From Parasporobacterium paucivorans DSM 15970 (GTDB lineage Bacteria; Bacillota; Clostridia; Lachnospirales; Lachnospiraceae), in assembly GCF_900141895.1 (NCBI RefSeq), contig NZ_FQYT01000007.1, positions 1 through 64,000 on the forward strand: DNA of 64,000 nucleotides, read 5' to 3'. This document shows, one piece after another, positions 27,224-36,309 of this stretch. Position numbers and translations under genes: made by a program. The number at the start of each line of letters is the position of its first letter. Within the stretch, counting starts at the first letter, position 1. The notes below the pieces were generated by a model, which ran no database searches, was not told the DNA's origin, and was given only the letters and a program-made list of their open reading frames with translations.

Positions 27224-28216
27224 ATGTTAACAAAGAGAGAAAATTTATTGGAAACCATCCGGGGAGGTCATCCTGACAGGTACGTGAACTCATACGAACC
27301 TTATGTGCTCATCGTTGACCCGATAATGAAAGCAATCGGTGGCATGCCATTTACCATGAAACCTGGCGATACGGATATAAATGGCTGGGGAGTTAAAGTG
27401 GATTTTCCCCTTGGCGCGCCGGGACCTTTCCCAATGCACAGCGAGGAGCTGACTGTACTCAAAGACATAACCAAATGGAAAGAAATGGTAAAAGCTCCCA
27501 AAGTGGTTTATTCAGATGAAGACTGGGCTGAGACCAAGGCAGAGGTAGCAAAAATCGACAGGAATGAATATTTTGTAACCGGATTTATTGCTCCTGGAAT
27601 TTTCGAAAAAGTACACTATCTGATGGGAATGCAGGAAGCGCTGATCAGTTTCTATGAAGAGCCGGAAGCCATGCATGAGCTGATTGATTTCCTGGCTGAC
27701 TGGGAAATCTCACATGGAAAAGAAATGATGAAGCACATCCAGCCGGATGCTTTATTCCATCATGACGACTGGGGCAGCCAGATATCCTCTTTTATATCCC
27801 CTGAAATGTTTGAAGAATTCCTGCTTCCTGCTTACAAAAAGGTTTACGGATATTTTAAAGAGCAGGGCTGTATCATCATCCACCATTCAGATTCCTACGG
27901 GGCCAACCTTGTCCCATTCATGATTGAAATGGGAATGGATATATGGCAGGGGACTATGTCTACAAACAACATCCCTGAACTGATCAAAAAGTACGGCGGC
28001 CAGATTACATTCATGGGCGGAATTGATAATGGAATTGTGGACAGAGTAGACTGGACACCGGAAAAGATTGCTGAAGTAGTCGAAAATGTCTGCCGCGAAA
28101 ATGGCACGAAGTTCTTCATTCCAGGAACGACCATGGGCGGACCGGACAGCGTCTATCCAGGTGTATATGATGCTGTAACCAAGGAAATCGACAGAATGAG
28201 TAAGGTTATGTTTTAA
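27224..28216 (+). CDS. Uroporphyrinogen decarboxylase-family protein, copy 1
   Basis: 330-residue URO-D/MtaA/CmuA-fold protein. Such proteins are mostly corrinoid- or thiol-dependent methyltransferases, not heme enzymes. Start ATG 27224 has AAAGGAGA upstream. The usual zinc motif H-X-C is replaced by HHSDSYG near residue 221, and the second ligand region reads PGTTMGG without cysteine, so a classic zinc-thiolate site is absent. Copy 2 (29753-30748) differs at 14 positions plus one added C-terminal lysine. An NCS2 permease lies between the copies, so the pair may act on its imported compound. No corrinoid protein is adjacent. Confidence 0.82.
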   Translation: MLTKRENLLETIRGGHPDRYVNSYEPYVLIVDPIMKAIGGMPFTMKPGDTDINGWGVKVDFPLGAPGPFPMHSEELTVLKDITKWKEMVKAPKVVYSDEDWAETKAEVAKIDRNEYFVTGFIAPGIFEKVHYLMGMQEALISFYEEPEAMHELIDFLADWEISHGKEMMKHIQPDALFHHDDWGSQISSFISPEMFEEFLLPAYKKVYGYFKEQGCIIIHHSDSYGANLVPFMIEMGMDIWQGTMSTNNIPELIKKYGGQITFMGGIDNGIVDRVDWTPEKIAEVVENVCRENGTKFFIPGTTMGGPDSVYPGVYDAVTKEIDRMSKVMF

Positions 28217-28246
28217 AAATGATATAATAAAAAAGGAGAAAAATTT

Positions 28247-29599
28247 ATGGAAATCAGAGTCAAATCGGGGGAAAAACTTTCTGTAAAACAGTCACTGTTT
28301 TATGGTTTCCAGTCAGTACTCGCCTGCAATCTTTTCTTAGGTCCCATCGTACTCATCGGCATTTTCCAAATGAACGTTCAGCAGTCGGCTGCTTTTATTG
28401 GAATGACCTTCCTGGCTTGTGGTATTGCTACATTGATTCAGTCAGGCTTCTTTTTGAAAATGCAGGTAATTCAGGGTGTTTCGTTTGCTGCACTCGGTGC
28501 AATTGTGGCCGTTGTAATGGGAGGGGGATGGCAAACACTTGTCGGCGCCGTTATAGTATCTTCCATATTTATTATTCTTCTGGGCGCATTGCGAATTTTC
28601 AGTAAATTTGTAAGAATCTTCATACCGGGTCTGATTGCGGGTACCGTAATCATCGTAGTAGGCATTTCCCTTATACCGGTTACTTTTAGTTCCGTCGTAA
28701 ATCTTCCCGGCAATGCAAATGTCAACTTTTTCCTTGCCGGAATAACCTTTGTATTGCTTTTGATATTTATGAGACTCGGTCACATGAAAAACCGTTTTGC
28801 GAAAATTCTCAGCATCGGCGGTATTATCTATGCTATTGTAATTGGTACTGTGATTGCTTCATTCTTTGGTCAGGTAAATCTTGAGCCGGTTAAAGAAGCC
28901 GCCTGGTTTGCCCTTCCAAAAGTACTTCCTTACGGAGCGCCAAAATTTGATATTGCTTCTATAATTGTTTTCTGTGTAATTATGATTGTTGTAATGATTG
29001 AATCTGTTGGAACCTGGTTCACACTCACTGAATTGAGTGGAGAAAAAGTAGATGAAAAACGAATGGACCGAGGTGTTGTTGGTGAAGGAATCGGAGTTTT
29101 AATAGGTTCGTTTTTCGGTGGACTTCCAATCACCAGCTACGCATCGAATACAGGCGTACTTGTTCTTACCAAGGTGTTTAGCCGCTACGCTGCATTCGGA
29201 GCTGGTGTCATTGCGGTTGTCATGGCTTTCTGCCCTAAACTGTTATATCTGATTGCAGTCGTACCTAGTTCTGTTATCTGGGGTGTATATGGAATCGTGG
29301 CAATATCCGTATTCATGAGCGGAATAACCAGTATCAAGAAATATCCGTCAACAGAACGTAATAATCTGATTGTAGGCATTTCCGTTATGATGACAATTGG
29401 TGTTGGGCTTCTTCCAGCGGCAATGGTAGGAGCTATGCCAGGCGTTCTCAGCTACTTCTTCCAGGCACCAATTGCTATTGGAAGTATTACTGCCATAATA
29501 TTGAATCTGGTACTGCGGGCAAGGCCGGAAGATCAGGCTCCGGAACCGGAAAAAGTAACAGAAGTACAGCCGGAAGAAGTCGTTCAGGCTGCAGTATAA
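28247..29599 (+). CDS. NCS2 (xanthine/uracil-type) permease
   Basis: 450-residue nucleobase:cation symporter-2 family protein with 12-14 hydrophobic segments, the QVIQGVSFAALGAI element in the first half and the signature N-T-G-V-L-V-L-T-K-V near residue 304. Substrates of the family include xanthine, uric acid, uracil and ascorbate; sequence reading cannot choose. The C-terminal 25 residues are acidic and proline-rich. GGAG precedes the ATG. It sits between two copies of a URO-D-like gene, suggesting uptake of their substrate. Confidence 0.87.
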   Translation: MEIRVKSGEKLSVKQSLFYGFQSVLACNLFLGPIVLIGIFQMNVQQSAAFIGMTFLACGIATLIQSGFFLKMQVIQGVSFAALGAIVAVVMGGGWQTLVGAVIVSSIFIILLGALRIFSKFVRIFIPGLIAGTVIIVVGISLIPVTFSSVVNLPGNANVNFFLAGITFVLLLIFMRLGHMKNRFAKILSIGGIIYAIVIGTVIASFFGQVNLEPVKEAAWFALPKVLPYGAPKFDIASIIVFCVIMIVVMIESVGTWFTLTELSGEKVDEKRMDRGVVGEGIGVLIGSFFGGLPITSYASNTGVLVLTKVFSRYAAFGAGVIAVVMAFCPKLLYLIAVVPSSVIWGVYGIVAISVFMSGITSIKKYPSTERNNLIVGISVMMTIGVGLLPAAMVGAMPGVLSYFFQAPIAIGSITAIILNLVLRARPEDQAPEPEKVTEVQPEEVVQAAV

Positions 29600-29608
29600 C
29601 AATACTGA

Positions 29609-29638
29609 GTGGAAGCTTTCGGGCTTCCACTTTTTTAT
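29609..29638 (+). terminator. Terminator after the NCS2 permease
   Basis: GTGGAAGC/GCTTCCAC stem (29609-29616 with 29623-29630) and a run of six T. Copy 2 of the URO-D gene therefore needs its own promoter; TATAAT at 29662-29667 is the same element as TATAAT at 27133-27138 before copy 1. Confidence 0.85.
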
Positions 29639-29752
29639 TTGTGTTTTTGGAAGAAACAAACTATAATTAATATACAATATTGGAATTTTTGGTACAATGC
29701 ATGGTTTTTGGACTGCGTCAATGTAAAATGCTGATTTGAAAGGAGAAATTTT

Positions 29753-30748
29753 ATGTTAACAAAGAGAGAAAATTTATTGGAAACCATCCGGGGAGGTCAT
29801 CCTGACAGGTACGTGAACTCATACGAACCTTATGTGCTCATTGTTGACCCGATAATGAAAGCAATCGGTGGCATGCCATTTACCATGAAACCTGGCGACA
29901 CAGATATAAATGGCTGGGGAGTTAAAGTGGACTTTCCCCTTGGCGCGCCGGGACCATTCCCAATGCACAGCGAGGAGCTGACTGTACTCAAAGACATAAC
30001 CAAATGGAAAGAAACCGTAAAAGCCCCCAGAGTGGTTTTTTCTGATGAAGAATGGGCTGAGACCAAAGCAGAAGTAGCAAAAATCGACAGGAAGGAATAT
30101 TTTGTAACCGGATTTATTGCTCCTGGAATTTTCGAAAAAGTACACTATCTGATGGGAATGCAGGAAGCGCTGATCAGTTTCTATGAAGAGCCGGAAGCCA
30201 TGCATGAGCTGATCGATTTCCTGGCTGACTGGGAAATCTCACATGGAAAAGAAATGATGAAGCACATCCAGCCGGATGCTTTATTCCATCATGATGACTG
30301 GGGCAGCCAGATATCCTCTTTTATATCCCCTGAAATGTTTGAAGAATTCCTGCTTCCTGCTTACAAAAAGGTTTACGGATATTTCAAAGAGCAGGGATGT
30401 ATCATCATTCATCACTCCGATTCCTATGGTGCAAACTTGGTTCCTTATATGATTGAGATGGGAATGGACATATGGCAGGGTGCCATGTCAACGAACAACA
30501 TTCCTGAACTGATCAAAAAGTATAAAGGACAGATTACCTTCATGGGCGGAATTGATAATGGAATTGTGGACAGAGCGGATTGGACACCGGAAAAGATTGC
30601 AGAAGTAGTTGAAAAAGTATGCCGCGAAACCGGCACGGAGTTCTTCATTCCAGGCACAACCATGGGCGGACCTGAAAGCGTCTATCCAGGTGTATATGAT
30701 GCTGTAACCAAGGAAATCGACAGAATGAGCAAGATAATGTTTAAATAA
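29753..30748 (+). CDS. Uroporphyrinogen decarboxylase-family protein, copy 2
   Basis: 331-residue near-duplicate of the protein at 27224-28216, with 14 substitutions by my count (mostly conservative, clustered around residues 90-120 and 230-315). The duplicated block also includes about 110 bp upstream, from the shared GTGTTTTTGGAAGAAA to the AAAGGAGAAATTTT ribosome site. The modified HHSDSYG site is kept in both, so the change is not a recent defect of one copy. A UspA gene follows after 23 bp. Confidence 0.82.
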   Translation: MLTKRENLLETIRGGHPDRYVNSYEPYVLIVDPIMKAIGGMPFTMKPGDTDINGWGVKVDFPLGAPGPFPMHSEELTVLKDITKWKETVKAPRVVFSDEEWAETKAEVAKIDRKEYFVTGFIAPGIFEKVHYLMGMQEALISFYEEPEAMHELIDFLADWEISHGKEMMKHIQPDALFHHDDWGSQISSFISPEMFEEFLLPAYKKVYGYFKEQGCIIIHHSDSYGANLVPYMIEMGMDIWQGAMSTNNIPELIKKYKGQITFMGGIDNGIVDRADWTPEKIAEVVEKVCRETGTEFFIPGTTMGGPESVYPGVYDAVTKEIDRMSKIMFK

Positions 30749-30771
30749 ATGCGTCGCATGGAGGGAATCCA

Positions 30772-31203
30772 ATGAAAATTCTTGTACCTGTGGATGGCTC
30801 GCTTGCATCCAAAAATGCAGTGGCGGAAGCCATTAAGATTGCAAAGAAGGATAATGGATCTATAAAACTTATAACAGTAGTTGATTTCCACGCTCTGGCT
30901 GCGGCCACTGGAGAGGTCTACGTGGCGATTGTCAAGCAGATGGGGGAAGATGCTGATATTTTGCTTAATTCCATCATCAATGAAACGGATTTCGGAGGCC
31001 TTTACGTAGAGAGGGAAGTGCTGACCGGAAGGGCTTACGAAGAAATCCTGCGGGCAGCAGAAGACGAGAAATTTGACATGATTGTCATGGGCAACAGAGG
31101 CTTCTCAAGGATCAAACGTTTCTTTGTAGGGTCTGTTACGCAAAGGGTGATTTCGGAAGCGACATGTCCTGTGCTTGTAGTGCACACTGAGGCCGAAGAG
31201 TAA
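30772..31203 (+). CDS. Universal stress protein UspA family
   Basis: 143 residues with the UspA fold: KILVPVDGSLASKNAVAEAI at the start and the nucleotide-binding signature VMGNRGFSRIKRFFVGSVTQRVISEATCPVLVV near residues 104-137, a G-2X-G-9X-G-(S/T) motif of the ATP-binding class. It probably shares a transcript with the second URO-D gene and is closed by a strong terminator. Confidence 0.9.
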   Translation: MKILVPVDGSLASKNAVAEAIKIAKKDNGSIKLITVVDFHALAAATGEVYVAIVKQMGEDADILLNSIINETDFGGLYVEREVLTGRAYEEILRAAEDEKFDMIVMGNRGFSRIKRFFVGSVTQRVISEATCPVLVVHTEAEE

Positions 31204-31207
31204 AAGA

Positions 31208-31247
31208 ACCGGGTGTCCTGATAAATACAGGGCACCCGGTTTGTTTA
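31208..31247 (+). terminator. Terminator after uspA
   Basis: 13-bp stem (31208-31220 with 31228-31240, one G-T pair) and TTGTTT. Confidence 0.88.
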
Positions 31248-31260
31248 TCTGCATTAACGT

Positions 31261-31496
31261 TTGACAAACATATGCAAATGGTGTTATCATACAAGGGATT
31301 GTATGTCCGGAAATTTGAATTAATCTGCAGCTATGGAAAATCCATTGCTTAGGCTTTTAAAGGACAGTATTATGGAAGAATAATATTGCCCAGTGAAAAG
31401 AAATGCAGGTCTGAATTGAACGATTAACAAAATAAACCAGAAGACAAATGCAAGGGAATTCTAATGGAATTCCTCTTGTTTTTATTAGGAGAATGA
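31261..31496 (+). promoter_or_regulatory. Promoter and attenuator-like leader of the RNase J gene
   Basis: TTGACA (31261-31266), an 18-bp spacer and TATCAT (31285-31290) are followed by a leader of about 190 nt without a convincing gene. Near its end 31449-31478 forms a GGGAATTC/GGAATTCC stem-loop followed by TGTTTTTATT, immediately before AGGAG and the ATG. It looks like a terminator inside the leader, so transcription into the RNase J gene may be attenuated. Confidence 0.5.
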
Positions 31497-33173
31497 ATGA
31501 AGAAAAACGAATTAAATGAAAAGAAAGTAAAAATAATCCCACTTGGAGGATTGGAAAAAATCGGAATGAACATCACTGCCTTTGAATACGAAGACAGTAT
31601 TATTCTGGTGGATTGCGGGGCTTCTTTCCCGGAAGATGAGATGCTGGGAATCGATCTGGTAATACCTGACATTTCTTATCTCATTGAAAACAAAGAAAAA
31701 GTTAAAGGAATTTTCATCACCCATGGCCATGAGGATCACATCGGGGCATTGCCTTATGTGCTGAAAGAACTGAACGTGCCTATATATGCAACGCAGCTGA
31801 CCCAGGGCCTGATCGAACTGAAGCTGAAGGAGCACAGGCTGCTGAGAGAAACAAAAAGGAAAACCGTAAAACATGGGCAGACCATTACCCAGGGGGCTTT
31901 TCGTGTTGAGTTTATAAAGACGAATCACAGCATAGCTGATGCTTCGGCACTGGCCATATATTCTCCGGCAGGAATTATTCTGCATACGGGAGATTTCAAA
32001 ATCGACTATACCCCGCTGTTTGGGGATGCCATTGATCTTCCAAGGTTGGGCGAGCTGGGGAAAAAGGGCGTACTGGCCGTAATGTGCGACAGCACGAATG
32101 CAAAAAGACCAGGCTTCACAGTCTCAGAAAAACTGGTGGCAAGAACCTTTAAACACCTTTTTGCGGATAATACCACAAACAGGATGATTGTGGCTACCTT
32201 TGCCTCCAATGTGGACAGGGTCCAGCAGATTATTAACACAGCGCATGAATTTGACCGGAAAGTAGTTGTTCAGGGGAGAAGCATGATCAATGTAATCCGC
32301 GTGGCAACAGAGCTCGGTTATATAAAAATCCCGGAAAATACCTTGATTGAACCAGATCAGATGAAGAATTATTCGGATGAAAAACTCGTAATCGTAACAA
32401 CCGGAAGTCAGGGAGAAGCTATGGCAGGTCTTTCCAGAATGGCGGATTCCACCCACAAGACTATCTCCATCAAACCAGGCGATCACATTGTATTCAGTTC
32501 CACTCCGATTCCGGGGAATGAAAAGGCTGTTTCAAAGGTCGTAAACGGACTGACGATGAAAGGTGCAAAAATCATTTATCAGGATACTCATGTATCCGGA
32601 CATGCCTGCCAGGAAGAAATCAAGCTGATCTATTCCCTGCTTCGTCCGAGGTACTCCATTCCGATTCACGGAGAATACAGTTTCCGAATGGCCCAGAAAG
32701 AGCTGGCTGAATCGATGGGAATGGATTCAGACCATATATTCATGCTGAATTCCGGCAATGTACTGGAATTATCCGAGAAAAAAGGAGCCGTCACAGCACA
32801 GGCCAAATCCGGAGGAATATTCGTTGACGGTCTCGGTGTAGGCGATGTTGGAAATATTGTCATCCGGGACAGACAGAACCTCGCTGAAAACGGATTGATT
32901 GTCGTAACCATAGGAATCGAGAAATCAAGCAATCGGATCATCACAGGACCGGACATTGTTACCAGAGGTTTTGTATACATACGGGAATCCGGAGACCTGC
33001 TGGAGAAAATCAAAAAAGTTGCAGCCAAAAGTCTGGACAAATGCGAAGACAAGAAAATAACCGACTGGAGCAAAATCAAGACGACGGTGAAAGATGACCT
33101 GGGAGAATTCCTCTGGAAAGAAATGAAAAGAAGTCCTATGATCATTCCGATCATTATGGAAATTGACAGATAA
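31497..33173 (+). CDS. Ribonuclease J
   Basis: 558-residue metallo-beta-lactamase/beta-CASP ribonuclease that matures and degrades RNA, including from the 5' end. Motifs: IIPLGGLEKIGMNIT, the zinc site THGHEDHIGALPY near residues 75-87, HSIADASALAI, HTGDFKIDYTP, CDSTNA, TTGSQGEAMAGLSRMA and the beta-CASP histidine in HVSGHACQEE. The C-terminal domain is present, so the protein is full length. Which of RNase J1 or J2 it equals cannot be decided here. AGGAG precedes the ATG; uppP follows after 31 bp. Confidence 0.95.
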   Translation: MKKNELNEKKVKIIPLGGLEKIGMNITAFEYEDSIILVDCGASFPEDEMLGIDLVIPDISYLIENKEKVKGIFITHGHEDHIGALPYVLKELNVPIYATQLTQGLIELKLKEHRLLRETKRKTVKHGQTITQGAFRVEFIKTNHSIADASALAIYSPAGIILHTGDFKIDYTPLFGDAIDLPRLGELGKKGVLAVMCDSTNAKRPGFTVSEKLVARTFKHLFADNTTNRMIVATFASNVDRVQQIINTAHEFDRKVVVQGRSMINVIRVATELGYIKIPENTLIEPDQMKNYSDEKLVIVTTGSQGEAMAGLSRMADSTHKTISIKPGDHIVFSSTPIPGNEKAVSKVVNGLTMKGAKIIYQDTHVSGHACQEEIKLIYSLLRPRYSIPIHGEYSFRMAQKELAESMGMDSDHIFMLNSGNVLELSEKKGAVTAQAKSGGIFVDGLGVGDVGNIVIRDRQNLAENGLIVVTIGIEKSSNRIITGPDIVTRGFVYIRESGDLLEKIKKVAAKSLDKCEDKKITDWSKIKTTVKDDLGEFLWKEMKRSPMIIPIIMEIDR

Positions 33174-33204
33174 ACCGCGCCATTTGAGGTAAAGGGAGAA
33201 CATC

Positions 33205-34026
33205 ATGACAGAGATATTAAAGGCGGCATTATTCGGTATAGTGGAAGGCATCACGGAGTGGCTTCCCATAAGCAGTACAGGACACCTGATCCTTCTGAAA
33301 GAATTTATAGACCTGAATGTAAGCAAGGAATTCTGGAGCATGTTTGAAGTAGTGATCCAGCTGGGAGCCATACTTGCGGTTGTGGTTATTTTCTGGAAAA
33401 AGTTGTGGCCCTTTTCAATCAAAGAAAAATTCTTCATCAAACAGGAAACTCTCATCATGTGGCTGAAGATACTGGTATCCTGTGTGCCGGCGGCACTGGT
33501 TGCCATAATCCTGGGGGATAAGATCGAGGAACTGTTCTATAATTACTGGGTGATTGCCCTGGCCCTTATCGTGTTTGGCGTGGCATTTATAGTGATAGAA
33601 AACCGGAACAGGCATGCAGCTGTCCGAATAAAAAGCCTTTCCCAGATCACCTTTCAGGCTGCACTGATTATAGGGGTATTTCAGTTGGTTGCAGCAGTAT
33701 TCCCCGGCACAAGCCGCTCGGGGGCTACCATCCTGGGGGCCATTCTCATCGGCGTTTCCAGAAGCGTAGCGGCAGAGTACACATTCTTTCTGGCGGTTCC
33801 GGTAATGTTCGGGGCAAGTCTGATCAAACTCCTCGGTTTTGGATTGAATTTCACAGGCATGGAAATGGCGATACTTCTGACTGGAATGATTGTGGCATTT
33901 CTGGTATCCCTATTCGTTATACGTTTTCTTATGGGCTATATCAAAAAGCATGATTTTAAGGTTTTTGGATGGTACAGGATCGTACTGGGAATTGCAGTTA
34001 TTCTTTATTTTTCCTTTATCCACTAA
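33205..34026 (+). CDS. uppP: Undecaprenyl-diphosphatase UppP (BacA)
   Basis: 273-residue membrane enzyme that recycles the undecaprenyl pyrophosphate lipid carrier of wall synthesis and gives bacitracin resistance. Family motifs: the N-terminal GIVEGITEWLPISSTGHLIL (acidic E and S/T-rich catalytic loop) and FPGTSRSGATILGAIL near residue 170. About eight hydrophobic helices. Follows the RNase J gene and ends in a strong bidirectional terminator. Confidence 0.95.
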   Translation: MTEILKAALFGIVEGITEWLPISSTGHLILLKEFIDLNVSKEFWSMFEVVIQLGAILAVVVIFWKKLWPFSIKEKFFIKQETLIMWLKILVSCVPAALVAIILGDKIEELFYNYWVIALALIVFGVAFIVIENRNRHAAVRIKSLSQITFQAALIIGVFQLVAAVFPGTSRSGATILGAILIGVSRSVAAEYTFFLAVPVMFGASLIKLLGFGLNFTGMEMAILLTGMIVAFLVSLFVIRFLMGYIKKHDFKVFGWYRIVLGIAVILYFSFIH

Positions 34027-34028
34027 AA

Positions 34029-34056
34029 AAAGGACGGGATTTTCATCCCGTCCTTT
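34029..34056. terminator. Bidirectional terminator
   Basis: 12-bp stem AAAGGACGGGAT with ATCCCGTCCTTT, four-base loop, A-run before and T-run after. It serves uppP and the convergent gene at 34064. Confidence 0.9.
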
Positions 34057-34063
34057 ATTATGC

Positions 34064-35638
34064 CTATTTATCGATGGATATCAATTCCGTTATATCTTCC
34101 GCTTTCAGATACTGGATATTCGCGGTATCCCCTACATTCAGAAGAATCAGATTTTCCGTAAAGACTGTCCTGTAGACATTTTTGTTTTCGTCTTTTATGT
34201 AGCAGAAGGTCTCTCCGTCGTTCACTATGAACTGGATGTCCGTTATGATGATCTGGGCGGTCGTGATGTCGTCTTCCTTGATTTCTTCTCCCGGAACGGA
34301 TCTGGCCAAAAGCTTTTTGTATTCGGACAAGGTCGCATCCTGGGTTTTTCCTGTGGCCACAACATTATAATTCTCCATATTTACCATGGCGTATAACTTG
34401 ACGATGCTGTTGTCGTCTTTCAGTACCATCAGGTAGGTGGCCTGTCCGTTCACGTTGATGACGGAAGGGAAGGACGCGGTATATTTATACTGCTGTACTT
34501 CGCCCTCTGCTGCGGACATGGCACTGTATTCCTCCGCACCGGAGACCGGGTAGTAGGTGAAGTCTCCCGTCCTGGAGTTTACCATTATGAAGCCTACGTT
34601 GGACTCATCCTGTGCCGTGAGGGATGTTATGCCTGTAAATACATAGACATCATCACCAATGGTCTTATATCCGAAGTTATCTGTGGTCGCGGTGCAGCCT
34701 TCCTGGCCGAAGATGGAGTTCCAGTAGCCTGACTGATATGCGCCATACCAGTTGTACAGCTGGGAAATCTTTTCCCCGGAGAAAACATAATCAATCCAGG
34801 TGGGAGCCTTGTCCACATCGTATTTCGTGCTTTCACCTGTGACGGCATCCATGATGATGACAGTTTCTATGTTCACGGCTCCGAAAAGTCCTGCCTTGGG
34901 CTTAAGTACGGAGCAGATCCAGTAGGGGTTGCCCTCGTCATCAATCTCGAAATGCTTTTCTCCGAATATATCCGTAGGGTGGGAAAGACGCAGCTTGCGG
35001 TCCAGGTTCTTGAAGAAATAAGCGGAGGGGCTGTACTGGATTTTTTTATCCAGGCGGACGAATTCGGCCGTATTCTTAACGGGATCGACCAGCACATAAC
35101 CGGGAATGCCGTCATTCTTCAGATATTTAATGAATCCCACATAGTTCAGTGGCGACACTTTCATCGGGCTGCCCTTGTAATTGATCTGCGTGTAGTTATC
35201 GGAAACTTTGAACTGGGAAACGAGGTCAGAGAGGGTTCCCAGGGTACGGTTGCCGATAATGATGGCGGATTGGGTGTCCATCAGTGCGATATTGGAGATG
35301 TTTTCCTCCTCCGGGAAGTCCTCTTGAAAAACTCCCTGCTTCAGGGCAACCTGGGAAGAATAGGTTTCGGAATGGAAGAATGCTCCGCTTATGATGTTTG
35401 CGGCGATAAAAATGGCGATGGCAATGATCACGCCAATGATCAGTCTTCTGAATTTCTGCGGGTTTTCGTGGACAGTCACTGCCCAGAGGATATTGATGGC
35501 GGCATAAACAGCCACAAAAAAGATTACAAATCCCCAGGTGGCGGTACTCCGTATGTTCATAGGCGGAAGAACCACATAATAAGCGGCCGCCGCTAAAATG
35601 AGGACGATAATCGCGGATAACCAGTATCTCTTTTTCAT
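34064..35638 (-). CDS. Membrane protein of unknown function
   Basis: 524 residues. The first ~110 hold three hydrophobic helices (about 7-25, 33-53 and 66-86), then about 410 residues of mostly beta-type soluble domain, probably extracellular. Segments such as IIMDAVTGESTKYD and FIMVNSRTGDFTYYPVSGAEEYSA resemble repeated blades. I do not recognise a family. There is no catalytic motif visible. GGAG precedes the ATG at 35638. Neighbours (uppP convergent, IPP isomerase divergent) do not clarify its role. Confidence 0.75.
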   Translation of the reverse strand: MKKRYWLSAIIVLILAAAAYYVVLPPMNIRSTATWGFVIFFVAVYAAINILWAVTVHENPQKFRRLIIGVIIAIAIFIAANIISGAFFHSETYSSQVALKQGVFQEDFPEEENISNIALMDTQSAIIIGNRTLGTLSDLVSQFKVSDNYTQINYKGSPMKVSPLNYVGFIKYLKNDGIPGYVLVDPVKNTAEFVRLDKKIQYSPSAYFFKNLDRKLRLSHPTDIFGEKHFEIDDEGNPYWICSVLKPKAGLFGAVNIETVIIMDAVTGESTKYDVDKAPTWIDYVFSGEKISQLYNWYGAYQSGYWNSIFGQEGCTATTDNFGYKTIGDDVYVFTGITSLTAQDESNVGFIMVNSRTGDFTYYPVSGAEEYSAMSAAEGEVQQYKYTASFPSVINVNGQATYLMVLKDDNSIVKLYAMVNMENYNVVATGKTQDATLSEYKKLLARSVPGEEIKEDDITTAQIIITDIQFIVNDGETFCYIKDENKNVYRTVFTENLILLNVGDTANIQYLKAEDITELISIDK

Positions 35639-35773
35639 GTTTTTTCTCCTTTTGCGATGTGCGATGGTGGTTAATAGAAGTATTATACACTATCGACATA
35701 AGGGATGCCATAAGATTCGGGTTATGCTATAATAAGGAAGATTGAAAACTGAGGTTTCGGAGGTATGCGGAAA

Positions 35774-36301
35774 ATGACAGATGGATTGATAACGGTTGAT
35801 TTGCTGGATAATGAAACAGGATGCGGGGATAAGGCCGGCATACACAAGGATGGGGTGCTGCACAGAGCATTTTCGGTTTTTTTGATGGACGGAGATAAGA
35901 TGCTCATACAGAGACGCCAACGGAATAAGTATCATTCAGGCGGATTGTGGGCCAACGCATGCTGTTCCCACCCGAGGTCAGGAGTAAGCCTGATGGAGTC
36001 TGTCCGCATCAGAATGATGGAAGAAATCGGAGTGGACTGCGAGGTGGAGGAAATCTTCGATTTTGTTTATTATGCCAGGTTTTCCGATGTCATGCATGAA
36101 TACGAGTATGATCATGTCTTTCTGGGGGAATATAATGGAGAGCTGGCCATAAACCCGGAAGAAATCGAAGAAGTGAAGTGGGTGGATCTGCAGGTTCTTA
36201 TGGCGGATATGATGGAAAATCCGGATGAATATGCGGTCTGGTTCCTGATTGCGGCTCCTAAAGTAATCAAGCATATAATAAGCAGGAATGAAAGGGGATA
36301 A
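35774..36301 (+). CDS. idi: Isopentenyl-diphosphate isomerase, type I (Nudix)
   Basis: Interconverts IPP and DMAPP. Matches type I isomerases: LHRAFSVFLMDGDKMLIQRRQRNKYHSGGLWANACCSHPR (metal-binding histidines and catalytic Cys), the Nudix-like MEESVRIRMMEEIGVDCEV stretch and the catalytic Glu in HEYEYDHVF. 175 residues. ATG 35774 is nine bases after GGAGGT; an ATG at 35765 directly abuts that site and is unlikely. Many Firmicutes use the unrelated FMN-dependent type II enzyme, so the type I form is notable but not unique. Confidence 0.92.
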   Translation: MTDGLITVDLLDNETGCGDKAGIHKDGVLHRAFSVFLMDGDKMLIQRRQRNKYHSGGLWANACCSHPRSGVSLMESVRIRMMEEIGVDCEVEEIFDFVYYARFSDVMHEYEYDHVFLGEYNGELAINPEEIEEVKWVDLQVLMADMMENPDEYAVWFLIAAPKVIKHIISRNERG

Positions 36302-36309
36302 TCATTGTT

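Noticed and set aside
27224-30748. URO-D genes as heme biosynthesis enzymes
   Set aside because: The sequences match the MtaA/CmuA-like branch, no other heme genes are present and there are two adjacent copies with a permease.
31261-31290. TTGACA promoter before RNase J as another member of the TTGACT regulon
   Set aside because: It lacks the GTAT continuation, the dyad and the 19-bp spacing.
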